Below are positions 1-9,105 of a DNA stretch of 64,000 nucleotides, one piece after another. The notes beneath the pieces were generated by a model. The model had not been told where the DNA came from. It searched no databases and saw only the letters and a list, made by a program, of their open reading frames with translations. How positions within the stretch are numbered: the stretch's first letter is position 1; each line of letters begins with the position of its first letter. This DNA comes from Rhodospirillaceae bacterium (GTDB taxonomy: Bacteria > Pseudomonadota > Alphaproteobacteria > Dongiales > Dongiaceae): positions 78,362 through 142,361 of the forward strand of contig SSEL01000014.1 of the NCBI GenBank assembly GCA_008012315.1, read 5' to 3'. The position numbers were made by a program, and so were the translations under genes.

Positions 1-470
1 TTGGCGCGAAACAAGGCCCGGTAAGCTGAAATAGATTGTGCAATGGGGTTATTGGAGATGATCTGTTGCGAACATAGGCTTGCGACTGCGTATTCCGGGA
101 AGGACAATGGGCGATGGAACCGCATGGCATTGCGATACGAGTAGATGCAGGGAACGCCGCGCCGCTTGGCCGCGATCATTGCAGGAATGGTCATTGATGC
201 CGGCAGCCAGGCGTGAATGACGTCCGGCTGGAAATCGCTGATGGCTTCCATCAAGGCGTTGTAGATGGACAGGTCGAATTTGCCCTTCTTCCTGGCCCGA
301 TAGATGGGGACATTGAGGGTACCGGTATCGCCGGGCTCAACGCAGAAGATGGCGGATTGCACCGCCGCACTGTGGGATGCGCCGGCGAGCAGTTTCAATT
401 GCCGCTCCGCACCGCCACCGTGAAGCGCATGAATGCAATGTAATACCCGCAATGGATCACCGTCCCGCAT
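1..470 (-). CDS. GT4 glycosyltransferase, N-terminal part, cut by window edge
   Basis: An open frame starts at ATG 470 and runs without a stop off the left edge, giving about 156 residues. Residues 8-25 read RVLHCIHALHGGGAERQL, the glycine-rich N-terminal loop of GT-B fold, family 4 glycosyltransferases. A later stretch, PDVIHAWLPASMTIPAMIA, fits the second strand-helix unit of that fold. The catalytic C-terminal domain lies outside the window. It follows the fused dehydrogenase gene by 37 nt in the same direction, so it is probably the next gene of the exopolysaccharide operon and adds one sugar of the repeat unit. Donor and acceptor cannot be read from the sequence. No clear ribosome-binding site precedes the start. 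Confidence 0.8.
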   Translation of the reverse strand, partial: MRDGDPLRVLHCIHALHGGGAERQLKLLAGASHSAAVQSAIFCVEPGDTGTLNVPIYRARKKGKFDLSIYNALMEAISDFQPDVIHAWLPASMTIPAMIAAKRRGVPCIYSYRNAMRFHRPLSFPEYAVASLCSQQIISNNPIAQSISAYRALFRA

Positions 471-507
471 GCTGGTGGAGCACTGCCGGTCTATCAGCGT
501 GACAGGG

Positions 508-2664
508 TCAAGATCGTGCACGGGATGCGACATCGAGGGTCACCTTGCTCACTTCCATCAGTTCTTCCAGCGGGATCGGACAGGCCTGCCGGTTACGGGC
601 AGATTCGACAAACTGTGCCACGCAGGCATTATTGCCCTTGTCCTGGCGCCAGAGGGACGAATTGACCCGGCGTGGCCAGCCGAAGCCGCGAACGGAGCGG
701 AAGTTATCAATTTGCAGCACGCGGTTGCCGGCGAAGATTTCAACCCGTTCCTTCGGGAAGGATTTATGGCCATTCGCCGCATAGACGATGGTGCAGAGCG
801 AGCCGTCAGCATATTGCAGGGTGAAGCTGACTTTATCATCACGCCGATCCGTGACAGGCAGGCCCGCCATGGAGGTGACCTGCATGCCCGTTACCGGCGA
901 CCCGACCAAATAGGTGGCCAGGTCGATGAAATGGCAGGCCTCGCCGATGATCCGGCCGCCACCGGCCTGGTCGTCCTGCGACCAATGCTCCCGCGGAATC
1001 GCGCCGGCATTGATGGTCATCAGGATGATTTTCGGCTCCTGCAATGTCCGCAGCTGTTCCTTGCAGCGGCCGATCAGCGGTGAGAAGCGGCGATTGAAGC
1101 CGACCATGAGCCGGCTGCCGAGATGCGGCTCTCGCCGGAAGAGGTCCTCGAGACGGGTAAGCTGTTCGGTCGTGGTCACCAGCGGCTTTTCCACAAAGAC
1201 ATATTTGCCCTCTGTCAGAGCCGTCTCAACCAGCGAAGCATGGCTGTCGTGACGCGTCGCAATGACAACCGCATCTATCCGCGGGTTTTCCAGGATCTCC
1301 CGAAGATCGGTGGTCGCCATGCTCGAGCCGAATTTCTTCGCCGCTCGCGCCGCGGACACACCACCGAGCGAGGCAATGGCCGTACAGCTCGCGGACGCCT
1401 TGCTGAAGGCGGGGAACAGGACCTTGTTGGCATAGCCGCCGGCGCCAATGAAGCCGACCGACAGTTGACGGTCCTGCTCAACCGTTTTGGCCTGTGGCAA
1501 ATAGACGACATGAGGCCGCGTTTCCGCCGTACCGATCTCGCCTGCCACCGCCGCGTCATTTCGATATCGCAGCAGGATGCCAAGCGATCCGCCAGCCTCC
1601 AAGGTCGCATAGGCTTCCATGGCGGAATCAATTTGAAAGCGGTGAGACAAGAGCGGGTCCAGGTCGATCTGGCCGCTCGACATGATCGACAGGAGCGCAT
1701 CGAAATTCCGCTGCGCCGTCCAGCGGACGAAAGGCAGGGGGTAGTCATTGCCTTTTTGCTCGTATTGCGGGTCGTATCGTCCAGGGCCGTAGGAGCAGGA
1801 GACCTGGAATGTCAGTTCCTTCTCATAGAAATCCGCCCGCTGCAATTGCAAGCCGACAACGCCGACCAGAACGACCCGGCCGCGCTTGCGGCACATCTGG
1901 GCTGCCTGATGGACGGGATCGTTGCTTTTGGTTGCCGCGGCGATCACGACGGCATCGACGCCGACGCCTTCTGTCATGCCAATGGCCGTGGCAACCGGAT
2001 CCACGTCATCCCGGCCCAGCTCGATGACTTCGGCGCCGAACTGGCGTGCGAGTTCGAGACGTCGGCCGGGAAAATCGATGCCGATGACCCGGCAACCGCT
2101 GGCGCGCAGCAACTGGACGGAAATCAGGCCGATCAGGCCGAGACCGATGACGGCGACGGTCTCGCCCAAGGTGGTATTCAGCAAACGAATGCCTTGCAGG
2201 GCGATGGCGCCGAGCACGGTGAAGGCGGCACTTTCGTCCGAAACGTTGTCTGGCACATGGGCACAAAGATTTTGCGGGACGCAGACGACCTCGGCATGCG
2301 GGCCATTCGAAACAACGCGGTCGCCAACGGAAAACTGCGTCACGCCTTCGCCGACGCCGATGACGGTCCCGACATTGCAGTAGCCAAGGGGGATAGCCTG
2401 GTCCAGTTTGCCTTGGACGGCTTCAATGGTCGGCAAAAGCCCGTCCGTTTTTATCTTATCGACCACTTCCCGGACTTTGTCGGGTTGCTGCCGCGCCTTG
2501 TTCAGGAGATTGGCTTTTCCGAAATCGATCAGCATCTTTTCCGTGCCGGCGGAGACGATGGAACGGCTTGTTCGGATAAGAACATGATTGCTGCGGATAA
2601 GCGGCTGGGGAACGTCTTCCAGCCAAACTTCGCCATTCTTTAGGCTCTGCAATACCTGCTTCAT
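508..2664 (-). CDS. Bi-domain oxidoreductase: zinc-type alcohol dehydrogenase fused to Gfo/Idh/MocA domain
   Basis: This 718-residue protein has two dehydrogenase domains. Residues about 1-350 form a medium-chain dehydrogenase: a GroES-like part (SIVSAGTEKMLIDFGK, VGDRVVSNGPHAEVV) and a Rossmann part (VAVIGLGLIGLISVQLL). Residues about 400-718 are a Gfo/Idh/MocA oxidoreductase, with a second nucleotide-binding strand (VGFIGAGGYANKVLFPAF), the EKP signature (YVFVEKPLVTT) and GEACHFIDLATYL. This double architecture is known from polysaccharide clusters, where it probably oxidises or epimerises a nucleotide-linked sugar; the substrate is undefined. It lies between two glycosyltransferases, which supports a sugar-precursor role. 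The usual structural-zinc cysteine cluster of alcohol dehydrogenases is not evident. Confidence 0.88.
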   Translation of the reverse strand: MKQVLQSLKNGEVWLEDVPQPLIRSNHVLIRTSRSIVSAGTEKMLIDFGKANLLNKARQQPDKVREVVDKIKTDGLLPTIEAVQGKLDQAIPLGYCNVGTVIGVGEGVTQFSVGDRVVSNGPHAEVVCVPQNLCAHVPDNVSDESAAFTVLGAIALQGIRLLNTTLGETVAVIGLGLIGLISVQLLRASGCRVIGIDFPGRRLELARQFGAEVIELGRDDVDPVATAIGMTEGVGVDAVVIAAATKSNDPVHQAAQMCRKRGRVVLVGVVGLQLQRADFYEKELTFQVSCSYGPGRYDPQYEQKGNDYPLPFVRWTAQRNFDALLSIMSSGQIDLDPLLSHRFQIDSAMEAYATLEAGGSLGILLRYRNDAAVAGEIGTAETRPHVVYLPQAKTVEQDRQLSVGFIGAGGYANKVLFPAFSKASASCTAIASLGGVSAARAAKKFGSSMATTDLREILENPRIDAVVIATRHDSHASLVETALTEGKYVFVEKPLVTTTEQLTRLEDLFRREPHLGSRLMVGFNRRFSPLIGRCKEQLRTLQEPKIILMTINAGAIPREHWSQDDQAGGGRIIGEACHFIDLATYLVGSPVTGMQVTSMAGLPVTDRRDDKVSFTLQYADGSLCTIVYAANGHKSFPKERVEIFAGNRVLQIDNFRSVRGFGWPRRVNSSLWRQDKGNNACVAQFVESARNRQACPIPLEELMEVSKVTLDVASRARS

Positions 2665-2691
2665 GATGAATACCTGTGCATCGTCACGCGC

Positions 2692-3891
2692 CTAGTTGGC
2701 GGCATGAATTGGGGTATGGGTGTCCGTGATACGCGGGCCCTGGGATCCGGCCTGGTGGATCGTCTGCATGACATCCACATATTGCTGATAGCGCCCAGCC
2801 GGGGTGTTGTATTTCTTCAGTTCTTCTCGGCCCAATTGCACGATGTGACTATAAAGGTCCGGACGTTCCCTCAATTCGGCAAGCCGCATGGCAGCGTCAT
2901 GCTCATTATCGAATTCAAAATAGATAGCGGCCGGGCCGCAAGCGCTTCGCGCCCATTCGAGATCGCTGACGACCAGCGGCCGCTCCATGATCCAGGATTC
3001 CATGACATTGTTGCTGACGCTCTCGCCGCGCGACGGCAGAATGACCGCATCGCAGGATCTATAAAGTTCCGCACATCCTTCGGCGGGAACCGGGCCGATA
3101 TTGTCGATCATATCGGACACACCAAGCTGGGCGGCTTGATGAAGAATATCGATCGTCTTCTGATCACCTTGGCGAAGCGTGAGGATGAAGCGAATATCGG
3201 AATTGCGGTTGAGCTGGCGCAACTGACGGGCAATGCGCGGAACAAGCTCGATATTCTTGTGAACGCGATAGCCGGACAGCATCAATACCCGGAAGCCGCC
3301 GGGCAGCTCATCGCATAATTGCTTCACGGCTGCATGGGTCCTATCCGGCGATACAAGCGAGCTGATGCTGGGCTGCACATGGAAAATCTTTTTCGCCGGC
3401 AGGCCATGAATGCGTTGAGCCCGCAACACGATGGCTGCACTCTCGACGATCAGGGCATCGGCTCTTTTCAGGCTATGGCTGCGGTAAGCATCAGTGATGC
3501 GCTTCTTGATGCTATCCACGAAACCGTGGCGAACCCAGGCGTCGAGCTCCGGATAGAAGAGATTCCAATAGGCGCAGCCGACCACATTGGTCACGCCGCG
3601 CAGCCAGGGCGTGGGGCCGAACTGCGTGTAGACGATATCGGGCTTGTAGCTCGCAACAAGTCGGCGGATGCCGAAAAGCTCGAAGGAGACTCGCGATGCG
3701 ATATCGCTGCCAATGATGGCCAGTATTTTAATATTGTGGCTTTCAGCGAGTTTCGTGAACGGCGTGCCCTCGGTTGCGACGATTCCCCATTCGTGTTCAC
3801 CGCCGATCGATCGTGCCTGTGCCACGAAATCGAGGCCCACCTGAACGCCACCGCCACTCTTGAGTGGTACGAGGTTCAATAGAATTTTCAT
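2692..3891 (-). CDS. GT4-family glycosyltransferase
   Basis: This 399-residue cytoplasmic or peripheral protein has the two-domain layout of GT-B transferases. The N-terminal domain starts MKILLNLVPLKSGGGVQVG, a glycine-rich acceptor-side loop. The C-terminal donor-binding domain has VLMLSGYRVHKNIELVPRIA, the usual first strand with a basic helix. It also has ELYRSCDAVILPSRGESVSN, where the late glutamate-containing loop normally binds the nucleotide sugar. The gene follows galE by 46 nt and precedes the bi-domain oxidoreductase by 27 nt. It most likely transfers a sugar to the lipid-linked repeat unit. Specificity is unknown. Confidence 0.85.
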   Translation of the reverse strand: MKILLNLVPLKSGGGVQVGLDFVAQARSIGGEHEWGIVATEGTPFTKLAESHNIKILAIIGSDIASRVSFELFGIRRLVASYKPDIVYTQFGPTPWLRGVTNVVGCAYWNLFYPELDAWVRHGFVDSIKKRITDAYRSHSLKRADALIVESAAIVLRAQRIHGLPAKKIFHVQPSISSLVSPDRTHAAVKQLCDELPGGFRVLMLSGYRVHKNIELVPRIARQLRQLNRNSDIRFILTLRQGDQKTIDILHQAAQLGVSDMIDNIGPVPAEGCAELYRSCDAVILPSRGESVSNNVMESWIMERPLVVSDLEWARSACGPAAIYFEFDNEHDAAMRLAELRERPDLYSHIVQLGREELKKYNTPAGRYQQYVDVMQTIHQAGSQGPRITDTHTPIHAAN

Positions 3892-3937
3892 TGTCGTATC
3901 TCGCTCATCATCGATTTGTTGCTACCTGCCAGGCTGG

Positions 3938-4939
3938 CTACGAAGCTTTACGCTGCTTGACCTGTTGCCGTGTGTCCTGGTGCCAACGCACAGCGGAATC
4001 GACGATCGTGGCCAGATCGGATTCACGTGTTTGCCAATTCAGTGCCTGTCGTGCCTTGCTGGCATCGGCGTAGAGGGCGGCGGGGTCACCCTGGCGTCTG
4101 GCGATGACGCGCTTGGGCACCGGCCGGCCGATGCGGTTTTCCACCGCGGAGATGACGTCCAGCACCGAATATGCTTTGCCGTTTCCGAGATTGAAGGCAT
4201 GAAAGCCTTCCTGGTCATCCAGGTAATCCAGGGCAGCGACATGGGCTCGCGCCAGGTCATTTACATGGATGTAGTCGCGAAGGCAGGTCCCATCTTCGGT
4301 ATCGTAATCGTCACCATAGACGTCGATGGCCGGCCGATTCCCCAATGCGGTCTCAATCACCAGCGGAATGAGATGCGTTTCGGGGTCGTGGGCCTCGCCA
4401 ATCTCGCTTTCCGGATTAGCACCGGCGGCGTTGAAATAGCGTAGTGCCGCAACGCGGAAATCATGGGCGGTGGCGAAATCCGTCAGCATGGATTCGGTTG
4501 CCGCCTTAGTGCGGCCATAGGGATTGATCGGCTTCTGGGATTCGGCTTCGCTGATCGGTAGCTTTTCCGGAATGCCATAGACCGCGCAACTGCTGGAAAA
4601 GACGATTTTTCTGACATCGGTGGCTTGCATGGCGGTCAAGAGGGACAAGGTGCCCCCGACATTCACGTCGTAATAGTGGCCGGGATCGACGAAGGACTGG
4701 CCCACCAGGGACAAGGCTGCAAAGTGGATGACCGCCGAAACCCGATGGCGGCAGATGACGTCGACAAGACGTTCGGATTGACGGATATCGATCTTTTCCA
4801 GGGGACCCCAGCGCACGGCCCAGTCATGTCCGGTTGTCAAGTTGTCGACTGTAATGGGGCAATATCCGGCATCGGCAAGAGCCTTGCAGGTATGACTGCC
4901 GACATAGCCGGCACCGCCGGTGACCAGAATGTTCTTCAT
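3938..4939 (-). CDS. galE: UDP-glucose 4-epimerase
   Basis: This 333-residue extended short-chain dehydrogenase interconverts UDP-glucose and UDP-galactose (or the N-acetylated pair) with tightly bound NAD. The N-terminus has ILVTGGAGYVGSHTCKALAD, the GxxGxxG dinucleotide loop. IVFSSSCAVYG supplies the catalytic serine region and INPYGRTKAATE the YxxxK motif. LRYFNAAGANPESEIGE and LRDYIHVNDLARAH are typical GalE signatures. Length matches the family. It sits between two GT4 genes in the exopolysaccharide operon, so it probably supplies a galactose-type donor. Paralogues that act on UDP-GlcNAc or uronic acids look alike, so the exact substrate is open. Confidence 0.93.
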   Translation of the reverse strand: MKNILVTGGAGYVGSHTCKALADAGYCPITVDNLTTGHDWAVRWGPLEKIDIRQSERLVDVICRHRVSAVIHFAALSLVGQSFVDPGHYYDVNVGGTLSLLTAMQATDVRKIVFSSSCAVYGIPEKLPISEAESQKPINPYGRTKAATESMLTDFATAHDFRVAALRYFNAAGANPESEIGEAHDPETHLIPLVIETALGNRPAIDVYGDDYDTEDGTCLRDYIHVNDLARAHVAALDYLDDQEGFHAFNLGNGKAYSVLDVISAVENRIGRPVPKRVIARRQGDPAALYADASKARQALNWQTRESDLATIVDSAVRWHQDTRQQVKQRKAS

Positions 4940-4947
4940 GCGAACTC

Positions 4948-6216
4948 CTATTCCGCCGGCGCACCGGCATGTCGGCGTCGGTCGTTTGCCGTCGTCGATT
5001 GAGCGACACGCCGGATGATGTCGAGGAAAGTGGCGGCTAATTTGTCACGATCGTAATGCGTCCTGACATAGTCGGCTCCGTTGCGCCCCAAGGCCGACAC
5101 ATGATCGCGGTCGTCAGCCAACCGGCGGATTGCGGCACTTAATTCCTCTGCCGATTCCGGCGTGATCAGGATGCCGCTTTGCGCCGCCTCGATAATACGG
5201 GCGCTTTCACCGACGACGCCAAGAATGATCGGTCGTTCCATTGCCATGCTCTCGAAAATCTTCGACGGTATAACGGTTGAGAACAGGGGCAAGTTTCGCA
5301 ATAAAACGAGGCTGGCATCGGAAATCGACCAGATTTGCGCCATTTTTTCCTTCGGCATCTCGTCCAGCATCACGACATTGTCCAGGCCGCGTTTGTCACG
5401 TTCTTCCTTGAGGCCCGCTTTGGCGGCACCGTCGCCAACCATCAGAATGGCAATATCGGCCCGGTCCCGCAGAATTTCGGCCGCTTCCAGAATGGTCTTC
5501 AGGCCGTGAGCCATGCCATGGGTCCCGACATAGGCAGCCACGAATTTGTCATTGAGGCCCAGTTCCCCAGCCCAAGCGGTGTCCCGGTCCCGCCGCTGGA
5601 AAGTCGAGAGATCGACGCCGTTGGTGATGACGGCGATCCGGTCGGGCTTGCCACCATGGTTGGCGACGTGTTGGACGAAGGATTCGGTGACAACGACGAT
5701 CTGATCGGCCTTGCGATACGCGAAGCGCTCAAGCCATTCCAGGAGTCCGATGATCGCTTTCGATTTTATGGCACCGACGGCGAGAATGGATTCCGGCCAT
5801 AGATCGCGAATTTCCAGGATCCAGCGCGCCCGCCGCAACCGACTGGCGACATAGCCGGCGAGGCCGGCAAAAAACTGGGGCGAGGTTGAAATGACGACGT
5901 CTGGCCGCTTGACGAAGCAGGAGGCGGCGATGCTCATCAGCATGAAGACGACATAATTGAGGGTACGCAGCAGAAAACCCTCGTTCGCGGTGGCAAAAGT
6001 CCAGACACGGACGACATCGATGCCGTCGATCCGGTCGCGCTGCCACAAGCGATTGCGATAGCCGGGGAAGATGACGCCGCGCGGGTGATTTGGTACGCAA
6101 GTGACCACCGTAACATCGGCACCGGCCTGAACCCAGCGGCGGCAATGCTCATAGGTGCGCGAAGCCGGCGCGTTCACCTCGGGTGGAAAGTAGTGCGTCA
6201 GAAACAGAATACGCAT
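4948..6216 (-). CDS. GT4 glycosyltransferase, WbuB-like
   Basis: The 422-residue protein opens MRILFLTHYFPPEVNAPASR and continues with VTVVTCVPNHPRGVIFPGY, a pattern typical of WbuB-like fucosamine or aminosugar transferases of O-antigen and capsule clusters. The C-terminal donor domain has FVAAYVGTHGMAHGLKTILE, a glycine-rich phosphate loop, and VIPSKIFESMAMERPIILGV, the E-rich nucleotide-binding motif. The start abuts the heparinase-family gene directly (its TAG is followed at once by ATG), so the two are translationally coupled. WecB and WecC nearby suggest a ManNAcA-type donor may be handled in this cluster. Which transferase uses it cannot be told. Confidence 0.87.
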   Translation of the reverse strand: MRILFLTHYFPPEVNAPASRTYEHCRRWVQAGADVTVVTCVPNHPRGVIFPGYRNRLWQRDRIDGIDVVRVWTFATANEGFLLRTLNYVVFMLMSIAASCFVKRPDVVISTSPQFFAGLAGYVASRLRRARWILEIRDLWPESILAVGAIKSKAIIGLLEWLERFAYRKADQIVVVTESFVQHVANHGGKPDRIAVITNGVDLSTFQRRDRDTAWAGELGLNDKFVAAYVGTHGMAHGLKTILEAAEILRDRADIAILMVGDGAAKAGLKEERDKRGLDNVVMLDEMPKEKMAQIWSISDASLVLLRNLPLFSTVIPSKIFESMAMERPIILGVVGESARIIEAAQSGILITPESAEELSAAIRRLADDRDHVSALGRNGADYVRTHYDRDKLAATFLDIIRRVAQSTTANDRRRHAGAPAE

Positions 6217-7914
6217 CTACAGCCTCTTAATCGTCCAGGAGAGATTGGCGGGCAGGGCGCGACGCAACGAGATCACCAGAACATCATTGGGAATCGCCTT
6301 GCCGAATTCCGGCATATAGATGCCCTGGCCGATCTTGGCCGCACTGCCCGAGTCAATATTGTCGAAGGCGATCTCGGCAACAGGTGTGCTGCTGGTTCGC
6401 TCGCGGACGAGGAACCGGCCATAATCGGCCGTCGCGTAGAGATCGGGATGGAAATGTACGAAGAGCTCGATCAGATGCGTGCCGACACCCGAGAGGGCGT
6501 CCTGGATGTCGATGCGGCCCTCAACCGGGAAAGCATGGATGCGGCGCTTGTGATCGATCTTGCCTGCCAGCCGGCGATAGCCGTGATGGACCCCGCTCAT
6601 GGAAATGCTATGTTGCCCAACCGACATGTCGAGATGTTGGACACTGGCCGGCCTGGCAACGCGGAATACGTGCCAGATTTCCGACTGCTCCATGCCGTCG
6701 ATGCGAATTGTGTTATGGCCCTCGGTGCTTCGTGCATAGCGGCGCGTTGGGCTATCCTCGTAGTCGCAAACGCCGCTATCGACGATGACGCGGCGCCCCT
6801 TCAGTGACAGCTCGAAACTCAAGGCGTCACAATGACCGTGGCCGGGTTGATAGTCGGGACCGATCGGGCCGCAATCCCAGAGAAGCGTATCATTTTCATA
6901 GCGATAACCGTAATAACCGGCATCACTCAGTTTAATGACGCGGCTTTCATCCGGCTCATGACTGGGACGATAGGAAATGAGCTTTTCGGCATAGGCAATG
7001 AGCGCTTCCGTTTTGGCGGCGATACCCATCGCCGAATCATTGAGGAGCGCAATATCGCCGTCAGGCATGGTGACATCGCTGAGATAGTCCAGGGCGCGGC
7101 GAGCGGTATTGTCGAGCGGCTCGCGCAGCGCATCCAGCTCGGAGCCAGGATTTTGTAAGATCAGGTTGAGAAGATCGAGCACATCTTCGGTACAGATGGC
7201 ATGATACATGGGCGATCGTTCGTAATGGCCGCCATCCGCCAGAAACTGCTCCTGAATTTCATCAAGCAACAGTCGGCGGGCCTGAGTTCGCCAGGCGGCG
7301 GCTTCGTTGCCGCGGAAGAAGCAGCCGGCAAAAGCCATTGCCTTCAGGTTCTTGAACAGGTGATTGGCCTGGATGTGATATTCGAGATTGGCGGCGAGCC
7401 AGCGCCCCTGAACGTATAGGCTGCGTTCCATCTCGGCGAGCGGAAGGCCGGCGCGCTGAGACGAGGCATATAGTTTGATCCAGTTCACCAGCCGCAACGA
7501 AACCGGATAAGGCTCCCAGGCAATCTCGGTACCGATCTGATTATGGTTGATCCAGCCCGTGATCAAGGAAGCGGCCTGGTCGCCCCGGAAATTCGGCGCG
7601 GTCAGGTAATCGAAATAATGCAGATTGTATCGCCATAACTTCGGCAGCTCACGGCTCTGCCAATCGATGTCGGACATGTTCATCCGATGCGGCAAGCCGA
7701 TGAAACGAAACGTCCCATTGCCCTCGTAACTGGATGGTGCCGGCACCGGCGGCAGCAATTTGAAATCGGAGTTTGGTGTAATTCCATCCGGTGCCGGTAC
7801 TGCAACCGGCGTCGACCGTCTCAGGCGGCGGTAAATTTGCCATAGCAACTGACGCGGCTTCAGTTGCGAAGCCGTACGCGTGGCTAGAATCATGCGTTGA
7901 ATATTCGTCGTCAC
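6217..7914 (-). CDS. Heparinase II/III-family protein
   Basis: The 565-residue protein has an N-terminal alpha/alpha toroid (about residues 90-330, with RLVNWIKLYASSQRAGLP and YHIQANHLFKNLKAMAF) and a C-terminal beta-sandwich heparinase II/III-like domain. The latter carries DYQPGHGHCDALSFELSL and RSTEGHNTIRIDG, two conserved histidine-containing motifs of the family. Characterised relatives are polysaccharide lyases that cleave next to uronic acids. In EPS clusters they usually lack a signal peptide, as here, and their role in synthesis is unclear. The context with WecB and WecC (UDP-ManNAcA) fits a uronate-containing polymer. The start is GTG at 7914; ATG at 7893 is an alternative. Confidence 0.87.
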   Translation of the reverse strand: MTTNIQRMILATRTASQLKPRQLLWQIYRRLRRSTPVAVPAPDGITPNSDFKLLPPVPAPSSYEGNGTFRFIGLPHRMNMSDIDWQSRELPKLWRYNLHYFDYLTAPNFRGDQAASLITGWINHNQIGTEIAWEPYPVSLRLVNWIKLYASSQRAGLPLAEMERSLYVQGRWLAANLEYHIQANHLFKNLKAMAFAGCFFRGNEAAAWRTQARRLLLDEIQEQFLADGGHYERSPMYHAICTEDVLDLLNLILQNPGSELDALREPLDNTARRALDYLSDVTMPDGDIALLNDSAMGIAAKTEALIAYAEKLISYRPSHEPDESRVIKLSDAGYYGYRYENDTLLWDCGPIGPDYQPGHGHCDALSFELSLKGRRVIVDSGVCDYEDSPTRRYARSTEGHNTIRIDGMEQSEIWHVFRVARPASVQHLDMSVGQHSISMSGVHHGYRRLAGKIDHKRRIHAFPVEGRIDIQDALSGVGTHLIELFVHFHPDLYATADYGRFLVRERTSSTPVAEIAFDNIDSGSAAKIGQGIYMPEFGKAIPNDVLVISLRRALPANLSWTIKRL

Positions 7915-7932
7915 AGCCGCAATACCCGCAGA

Positions 7933-9105
7933 TCAGGCAACTTTACGGGAGAGGTCGGTGCCGCCTGCATTCCGAAGGATATCGGCGATGCGTGATGCGG
8001 CCCGGCCGTCGCCGAACGGATTGAGGGCACGGATGGTGTCGGCGCTTTCAGCGCTATCACCCAAGGCCAGTTCGATTTCCGAGATGATACGGTCCGGATC
8101 GGTTCCGACCAGCCGCGCCGTGCCGGCGGCGACCGCTTCCGGCCGCTCCGTCACGTCACGCATGACAAGAACCTTCTTGCCCAGCGCGGGTGCTTCTTCC
8201 TGAATGCCGCCGGAATCGGTCAGGATCACATCGGCCCGGCCCATCAGCCAGACGAAAGGCAAATATTCAACTGGCTTGATCAACGCCACATTGGCCAGGT
8301 CACCGAGCACACGATTGACCGGCTCCTGGACATTCGGATTGAGGTGGACGGGGTAGGTGAATTGAAAATCCGGATTGCGCGTCGCGAGTTCGCGTATCGC
8401 AATGCAGATATTTTCAAAGCCTTGACCGAAACTTTCACGCCGATGGCCGGTTACCAGAATATGGCGGTGGGCCCTATTCGACAGCCGGTGGTGAAGATGG
8501 TCGCCAAACAATGCTTGCCAATGCTGCTTGCCGATTTCTTCCACCTTTCTTTTGGCAATCAGCAGCGCGTCGATGACCGTATTCCCGGTCACCCAGATTC
8601 GGTCCGACTGGACGCCTTCGGCGATCAAATTCCCTCGCGCGCCGATGGTCGGCGCGAAATGGAACTGTGCCATGCGACCGACAATCTGCCGGTTGGCCTC
8701 CTCCGGGTAGGGGGAGAGGAGGTCGCGCGTGCGCAACCCCGCCTCGACATGTCCAACCGGAACCTGCTGATAGAAGGCGGCAAGAGCCGCCGCCATCGCC
8801 GTTGTCGTGTCGCCATGCACGAGAACGACGTCCGGCTTCAACTCGCGAATGACATCGCGGATGCGTTCGAGAATGGAAATCGTAATATCATACAAATCCT
8901 GCTTTTCCCGCATCACATTCAGGTCGAAGTCCGGTGTGATGCTGAAATCCTGCAAGGCCCGATCGAGCAATTGCCGATGCTGCCCTGTGACACAGACTTT
9001 GCAATCGATATCCGCCGAGCGCGAGAGCGCCAGGACGACCGGGGCCATCTTGATGGCTTCAGGCCGGGTGCCGAAAACGACAAGAACTCGTTGCTGTCGG
9101 GTCAA
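7933..9105 (-). CDS. wecB: UDP-N-acetylglucosamine 2-epimerase (non-hydrolysing)
   Basis: This 390-residue enzyme converts UDP-GlcNAc to UDP-ManNAc in the cytoplasm. The family signatures are all visible: VVFGTRPEAIKMAPVVLAL at the N-terminus, VLVHGDTTTAMAAALAAFY, GHVEAGLRTRD and LTDSGGIQEEAPALGKKVL. Length matches the family. The start is TTG at 9105, overlapping the wecC stop by four bases (TTGA), which implies translational coupling. With wecC just upstream it makes UDP-ManNAc and then UDP-ManNAcA for the exopolysaccharide. Other functions are unlikely, although the downstream fate of the sugar is inferred only from context. Confidence 0.94.
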   Translation of the reverse strand: MTRQQRVLVVFGTRPEAIKMAPVVLALSRSADIDCKVCVTGQHRQLLDRALQDFSITPDFDLNVMREKQDLYDITISILERIRDVIRELKPDVVLVHGDTTTAMAAALAAFYQQVPVGHVEAGLRTRDLLSPYPEEANRQIVGRMAQFHFAPTIGARGNLIAEGVQSDRIWVTGNTVIDALLIAKRKVEEIGKQHWQALFGDHLHHRLSNRAHRHILVTGHRRESFGQGFENICIAIRELATRNPDFQFTYPVHLNPNVQEPVNRVLGDLANVALIKPVEYLPFVWLMGRADVILTDSGGIQEEAPALGKKVLVMRDVTERPEAVAAGTARLVGTDPDRIISEIELALGDSAESADTIRALNPFGDGRAASRIADILRNAGGTDLSRKVA